A DNA stretch of 21,241 nucleotides from Thermoplasmata archaeon. Its GTDB lineage: Archaea; Thermoplasmatota; JAKEGO01. The notes beneath the pieces are model-generated. The model was not told the origin of the DNA. It saw nothing but the letters and a program-made list of their open reading frames with translations, and did no database searches. Shown here one piece after another: positions 17,798 to 21,241 of the stretch. The position numbers and the translations under genes were made by a program. How positions within the stretch are numbered: the stretch's first letter is position 1; each line of letters starts with the position of its first letter. The stretch spans positions 1 to 21,241 of the forward strand of contig JAKEGO010000034.1 of the NCBI GenBank assembly GCA_022615805.1, written 5' to 3'.

Positions 17798-17881
17798 TTG
17801 CCTTGGTGCGGAAGACGTGCCAGGTCCATGGCGGCCCAACAGGGTCCACCGATATCCCGCGGTCCACGGCGCGCTGGTCGC

Positions 17882-17886
17882 AAAAA
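17882..17886 (-). terminator. Possible T-tract terminator after the zinc-ribbon gene
   Basis: Minus-strand GGCGTTTTTGCG contains a run of five T in an otherwise GC-rich stretch, about 85 nt after the zinc-ribbon gene's stop. Archaeal RNA polymerase terminates at T-tracts, but five T is short. The rest of 17830-17970 shows no gene or RNA that I can support. Confidence 0.25.
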
Positions 17887-17970
17887 CGCCTTGCCGTCAT
17901 TGGCGAATGTCTCGGGGACCGATCGATCAGATGCACCGGTGAATGCTGATGCGAAGGGCGGGGCGGTGGC

Positions 17971-19272
17971 TCACTTCATCATGCCCTCTGTATTGCAGTA
18001 CGGACAATGGATCTTCTGAGGGCCTGCGGTCTTCTGGAGGCTGAAGACCTTGCCGCACGCAGGGCACTTGACCTTGACCATGTCGCCGGCTGGCGCCTCC
18101 GTCGCGGGTGGCGCCTGTGTGACCGGCTCGGCAGCGGGGATCGGGGCGGGCCTGCCGCCCAGGCGGAACTCGCCGACAGTGCCGCACACCGGGCATTTGA
18201 CGTTCACGCTCTGTTTCCCGTGGGGGATCCTGACGCGGAGCATCGCGTCGCAATTGTTGCACTTCAGGACCTTCTCGGACTCTGCGAGGCCTGCCTCCGG
18301 CGGTGGTGGTGGCGTGGGGGGAGGAGGCGCTCTCAAAGCGGCGCCCTGCCGCGGCCGGGGCCTCGGGGGGGCAGCGGGGGATTGGACCTGACCGAGCCCG
18401 CGTGGCATCGGCGCCGCGGTCATCTGACCGAGGGGGGGGCCTGTCGGCCTTGCTGTCCCCGCCGATGGCTCTCTCCCCTTGCCCGGGGCCGGGACGGTTG
18501 CGGTCCTGGCGCTCGCCTGCTTGAGGACCTGGAGGCGCTGGTCCTGGAGGGTCTCGAGCTCGGACTGGGTCCGCTTCAGCTCGTGTATCTCCTTCATGGC
18601 ACCCTGGAGCTGGTCGAGCTGACCCTGCGCCTCGGCGAGCTCTCGCATCCTCTCCTGGGCCTCGGCGAGCTGCCGGACCAGCACTGCATGGAGCTTGCGT
18701 ATCTCGTCCGCTTCCGGGAGCTCGTCCTCGCGGGGTCCCGGCGGGACCTCGGGGAGCTGGAGACGGCCATAGCCGGGCGGACCCATAGGGACCTGGGGCA
18801 ACTGGAGGCGAGGCGGCATTCCTCCGGGCTGGAGCATCGGGCCGGGCTGGATGCCCGGACCGGGTTGCAGCACCGGGCCAGGCTGGAACATCGGGCCGGG
18901 CTGGAGCATCGGACCGGACTGCTGCGGGAACGGCGACGGCATGAGCGATAGCGCCGGTTCGGGAGCGAGCATCGGAGGGGAGGGCTCGAGGGTCAGCATG
19001 GGCTCTGGCTGGAGGGATAGCGTCTCCGGTTGAAGGGTCGGGGGGGCGGGCTCGAGGGAGAGCATTGGCGCGGGGGACAGCGTGGGAGGTGCCGGTTCGA
19101 ATGCCGGTGAGAGGATCAGAGGGGCGGGCTCAAGGGATGACGCGGGCTCGAGCGTCAGTTCCTGAAGGGGAGCGGGTTGGAGAGTGAGGTCCAACGCGGG
19201 TTCCAGCGTCAGACCGCCAGCTGGCTGGAGCGAGAGGTCCGGGACACCTTCCCCCTTCTTCTTCTTCAGCAT
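17971..19272 (-). CDS. Pro-rich repeat, coiled-coil, double zinc-ribbon protein
   Basis: 433 residues, no signal peptide or membrane helix, so probably cytoplasmic. Residues 14-110 are degenerate LxLEPAP/LxLQPxP repeats; 120-149 are five hexapeptides of GPMLQP type; 150-180 are Pro-rich. Residues about 188-253 form a coiled coil (IRKLHAVLVRQLAEAQERM and following). A Pro/Ala/Arg-rich linker includes a poly-Pro run. Two C-terminal zinc ribbons follow: CNNC (338-341) with CPVC (360-363), and CPAC (403-406) with CPYC (423-426). Each ribbon holds one probable Zn. The ATG at 19272 has AGGGGGAG 5 nt upstream and a TATA-like TTCTAAATA at 19319-19311. Zinc ribbons with long low-complexity regions are common in archaeal proteins of unknown role; nucleic-acid or protein binding is plausible but unproven. 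It diverges from the glycosyltransferase gene. Confidence 0.85.
   Translation of the reverse strand: MLKKKKGEGVPDLSLQPAGGLTLEPALDLTLQPAPLQELTLEPASSLEPAPLILSPAFEPAPPTLSPAPMLSLEPAPPTLQPETLSLQPEPMLTLEPSPPMLAPEPALSLMPSPFPQQSGPMLQPGPMFQPGPVLQPGPGIQPGPMLQPGGMPPRLQLPQVPMGPPGYGRLQLPEVPPGPREDELPEADEIRKLHAVLVRQLAEAQERMRELAEAQGQLDQLQGAMKEIHELKRTQSELETLQDQRLQVLKQASARTATVPAPGKGREPSAGTARPTGPPLGQMTAAPMPRGLGQVQSPAAPPRPRPRQGAALRAPPPPTPPPPPEAGLAESEKVLKCNNCDAMLRVRIPHGKQSVNVKCPVCGTVGEFRLGGRPAPIPAAEPVTQAPPATEAPAGDMVKVKCPACGKVFSLQKTAGPQKIHCPYCNTEGMMK
18826..18915 (-). repeat. Five tandem 18-bp repeats encoding GPMLQP-type hexapeptides
   Basis: Five consecutive 18-nt units in the zinc-ribbon gene encode GPMLQP, GPMFQP, GPVLQP, GPGIQP and GPMLQP. 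Units differ by a few substitutions. Unit length is a multiple of three, so copy-number changes by slippage would keep the frame. Confidence 0.85.
18940..19233 (-). repeat. Degenerate LxLEPAP/LxLQPxP repeat region
   Basis: Residues 14-110 of the zinc-ribbon protein repeat a short unit of type L-x-L-(E/Q)-P-x-P with variable spacing (LSLQPAG, LTLEPAL, LTLQPAP, LTLEPAS, LSLEPAP, LSLQPEP, LTLEPSP). It looks like an amplified disordered region. Confidence 0.75.
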
Positions 19273-19277
19273 GGGAG

Positions 19278-19319
19278 CTCCCCCTAGCAGGGTTGCTTAT
19301 ACTTAAGCGGTATTTAGAA
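19278..19319 (-). promoter_or_regulatory. Promoter and ribosome binding site of the zinc-ribbon gene
   Basis: Minus-strand TTCTAAATA (19319-19311) is a plausible TATA box, which places the transcript start near 19289 and leaves a leader of about 17 nt with GGGGAG (19283-19278) 5 nt before the ATG. A second AT-rich candidate, CTTAAGTATAAG, lies closer at 19307-19296. A 10-bp perfect palindrome, GGGAGCTCCC (19273-19282), overlaps the ribosome binding site. Confidence 0.45.
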
Positions 19320-19385
19320 CTTGCCATATCCTGCGGTGCCAGGCCAGGCCCGGGGTGCGCTCCGCCGTGGAGGGGCGCGAATCGC

Positions 19386-19392
19386 TTTAATA
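19386..19392 (+). promoter_or_regulatory. TATA box of the glycosyltransferase gene
   Basis: TTTAATA centred at 19389, 26 nt before the ATG at 19415. Transcription from this box would begin at or near that ATG, so the ATG at 19403 would probably not be in the mRNA. Confidence 0.55.
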
Positions 19393-19414
19393 CCAAGGGC
19401 CCATGTCGACCGGC

Positions 19415-20758
19415 ATGGAGAGGCGAGAACGAAGGGCGGGGATCCTCGAGGCCGTGGGCTACTTGATGATCACCCTCGGCGTGGCCATCCTCTTCATCAT
19501 GCCGGGCTTCCTCGTCCCCTCGTACTGGACGGTCATGGCCACGGCCTTCGTCCTCTTCGTGCTCCTCGGCACCCTTCGATACTACCTTTCGGTCGCCTAC
19601 TCCTTCAGGGCGCTGCCGCCAGATCCGCCGAGGAGGCCGCTTTCCGTGGACATCGTCGTCCCGGTCATGGACGAGGCGCGGGTATTGCCGCGGAACATAC
19701 GGTCCTTGCTCGACCAGGAGTACGACGGTCCCATCAGGGTGATCTACGTCATCGACAGGGACTGCTCGGATGCGAGCGCTCGCATCCTCGGGAGGGCGGC
19801 CGAACATGACGATCGGATCGTGATCGTGCCCCATGAAGGGCCGGCGGGGAAGGTCGCCGCGATCAACGCTGCCCGCGGGATCGTCCGGGCTGACGTGGTC
19901 GGTTTCGTGGACGCTGACGTCAGCCTCTCGCCCGACGTCGCTTCACGTGCGGCTGCCCACATCGCGTCCGGGACGGCGGCGGTCAAGGGGCGCTCGACGC
20001 CGGTCAACAAACATCAGGGGCTGTTCACGGCCGTCGTCGGGGCCGAGAGGGACATCAGGGAGCGGATCGAGTACTATTCCAAGTGCGCCATCGGCGGTTT
20101 CACCGTGCTGACGGGGGGCCACTACTTCGTCGGACGCCAGGTGCTCGATGAGATGGGCTGGTTCGACGAGGGCATGATGACCGAGGACATGGACCTCGCG
20201 GTGAGGCTCCAGGCCGCCGGGTTGACGCTGGCCTACGACCCGGCCATGAACGCGCTCGAGGAGGCGCCAGGCCGGCTATCTGACTGGTACTCGCAACGGC
20301 ACAGATGGTACCGCGGCTGGCTCCAGGGCTGCCGCGGGAACCTGCGTCCCGTCATCGGGTCCCGCGCGCTCGGGGGGTTCCACCGGGCGGACACTCTTTT
20401 CCAGATGTCTTCGACAATATTAGCCCCCCTGCTCGTGATGTACTACGCGCTCCTCGTGACGAGGGATGTCTTCGGCCTACACCACGGTGCGATGTTCCCT
20501 TACGAGGTGACGATGATCGCGTCCAGCGTCGCCCTCTTCACCCCAATGGCGATACTGCTGATGGCCTATCACGACCGGAGGTCCGGCCGTCCGTTCCCGT
20601 GGGTCGAGCTGCCCGCGGTCATCCTGATCCTCCCCTACCTGCTCATCTATTCCATCGCGGCCTGGCATGCCTTCCTCGACGAGTTCGTCCTGCGAAGGCC
20701 GAACATCTACAGGAAGTACCCCAGAAGCGGCTTCGTGGACCCTGGCCCACCCGCCTGA
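19415..20758 (+). CDS. Membrane family 2 glycosyltransferase, processive type
   Basis: Probably transfers sugars from a nucleotide sugar to a growing polysaccharide at the membrane, like cellulose, hyaluronan or poly-GlcNAc synthases. Two N-terminal helices (about residues 14-32 and 37-60) precede a cytoplasmic GT-A domain with VDIVVPVMDEARVLPRNI, a VIDRDCSD block, the DxD metal site FVDADVS (Asp166/Asp168), the catalytic TED (256-258) and QRHRW (294-298), the QxxRW motif of processive enzymes. Three or four C-terminal helices follow. Length (447 aa) is normal. The ATG at 19415 is preferred over 19403 because the TATA box lies 26 nt upstream; 19403 adds only MSTG. The gene diverges from the zinc-ribbon gene and ends 19 nt before the convergent alkyltransferase gene. 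Substrate is unknown; it could supply surface glycan (inference). Confidence 0.9.
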   Translation: MERRERRAGILEAVGYLMITLGVAILFIMPGFLVPSYWTVMATAFVLFVLLGTLRYYLSVAYSFRALPPDPPRRPLSVDIVVPVMDEARVLPRNIRSLLDQEYDGPIRVIYVIDRDCSDASARILGRAAEHDDRIVIVPHEGPAGKVAAINAARGIVRADVVGFVDADVSLSPDVASRAAAHIASGTAAVKGRSTPVNKHQGLFTAVVGAERDIRERIEYYSKCAIGGFTVLTGGHYFVGRQVLDEMGWFDEGMMTEDMDLAVRLQAAGLTLAYDPAMNALEEAPGRLSDWYSQRHRWYRGWLQGCRGNLRPVIGSRALGGFHRADTLFQMSSTILAPLLVMYYALLVTRDVFGLHHGAMFPYEVTMIASSVALFTPMAILLMAYHDRRSGRPFPWVELPAVILILPYLLIYSIAAWHAFLDEFVLRRPNIYRKYPRSGFVDPGPPA

Positions 20759-20777
20759 GAACGGGGGTCTGGCAGGC

Positions 20778-21233
20778 TCATTCCGCGGAACATCGCGCGG
20801 CCCCCCTCGCCTCCACCTCCAGGAGGTGGACCTTGATCCCCGTGGCGGCACCGAAGGGCCCACCGTATCCCCCCAGGTGGCCGCTGGCCACGACGCGATG
20901 GCACGGGAAGACCAGCGGGACCGGGTTCCGGTGCATCGCCTGGCCTATCGCCCGGGGGGAGGAGCCGACCGCCCGGGCGAGCTCGCCGTAGGTCATGACC
21001 TGGCCCCGCGGTATCTGGCACAGTCTCTCGTACACCCGCCGCTGGAAGGGGGTGACCTCGATGTCCAGCATGGGCCTCTCCATCTCGCGGCCCGCGAGGA
21101 GACCGTCGACGAAGCGGACGCCGCCGAAGGGGTCCTCCGCCGTGCGTGGCAGGTCCTCGAGCCTGATCTCTATCGAACGGACCCCGCGGTCGCTGCAACG
21201 TAACAGGACGGATATGACGCCATTGCCCGTCAC
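20778..21233 (-). CDS. ogt: Methylated-DNA--[protein]-cysteine S-methyltransferase
   Basis: Suicide DNA-repair protein that moves alkyl groups from O6-alkylguanine (and O4-alkylthymine) to its own cysteine. The C-terminal domain is complete: TPFQRRVYERLCQIPRGQVM, the helix-turn-helix YGELARAVGSSPRAIGQAM with the arginine finger Arg94, the Asn hinge at HRNP (Asn103), and the active site PCHRV with acceptor Cys111, followed by GGYGGPFGAATGIKVHLLEVE. The N-terminal domain (about 1-55) is short, as usual for microbial single-domain Ogt types. There is no fused AdaA or endonuclease V domain. The start is GTG at 21233, the furthest start visible, but the frame stays open to the window edge, so the true start could lie upstream. 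It is convergent with the glycosyltransferase gene, with 19 nt between the stops. Confidence 0.93.
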   Translation of the reverse strand: MTGNGVISVLLRCSDRGVRSIEIRLEDLPRTAEDPFGGVRFVDGLLAGREMERPMLDIEVTPFQRRVYERLCQIPRGQVMTYGELARAVGSSPRAIGQAMHRNPVPLVFPCHRVVASGHLGGYGGPFGAATGIKVHLLEVEARGAARCSAE

Positions 21234-21241
21234 GGCTGTGA

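Noticed and set aside
17582..17839. 85-codon minus-strand frame overlapping the micro-protein
   Set aside because: Different frame, irregular composition; the overlapping frame with a basic segment, helix and well-spaced TATA box is the better gene.
17650..17949. 99-codon plus-strand frame
   Set aside because: Antisense to the small membrane protein gene, with no promoter, ribosome binding site or recognisable domain.
18826..18915. Tandem repeats as a CRISPR array
   Set aside because: The 18-bp units are contiguous without spacers, in frame, and encode a hexapeptide repeat.
1..21241. Insertion sequences, integrase sites, tRNA or rRNA genes
   Set aside because: No transposase or integrase product, terminal inverted repeats, or RNA-gene folds were seen.

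Overview
The window looks like part of a high-GC archaeal chromosome. The evidence is archaeal TATA boxes about 26 nt upstream of leaderless starts, Shine-Dalgarno sites matching the archaeal 16S tail (for example AGGTGAT), and very large surface proteins built from FG-GAP, PA14, CARDB, NEW3-like and PKD domains with C-terminal membrane anchors. A member of Thermoplasmatota would fit this style, but the sequence alone does not prove the lineage.

Layout. (1) 1-882 (-) is the N-terminal 294 codons of a dihydroorotase (pyrC), cut by the window edge. (2) 887-17512 (-) is a single uninterrupted ORF of 5541 codons. It fills about 78% of the window and ends 4 nt before pyrC. It has two similarly built halves, each with a signal peptide, FG-GAP propeller, CARDB/NEW3 stalk, WD/propeller-like segment, PKD pair, membrane helix and proline-rich cytoplasmic tail. 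The second half carries its own signal peptide and a GTG start with Shine-Dalgarno inside the ORF (8366-8377), so this may be two genes read as one, a true fusion, or a processed polyprotein. (3) 17513-17970 holds the promoter of the giant gene and a very small gene (17671-17766, -) for a 31-residue single-helix membrane protein. (4) 17971-19272 (-) encodes a soluble protein with LxLEPAP and QPGPM-type repeats, a coiled coil and two zinc ribbons. (5) 19415-20758 (+) encodes a membrane-bound processive family 2 glycosyltransferase, divergent from (4). (6) 20778-21233 (-) encodes an O6-alkylguanine-DNA alkyltransferase, convergent with (5).

How they may work together (inference). The giant protein is a secreted, calcium-binding, heavily glycosylatable cell-surface stalk or adhesin, and the glycosyltransferase could make a surface polysaccharide. 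The zinc-ribbon protein and the 31-residue membrane protein have no assigned role. The pyrC and alkyltransferase genes are housekeeping functions with no evident link, although pyrC appears translationally and perhaps transcriptionally downstream of the giant gene. The most interesting part of the window is the giant double-module ORF and its junction near 8366-8550.
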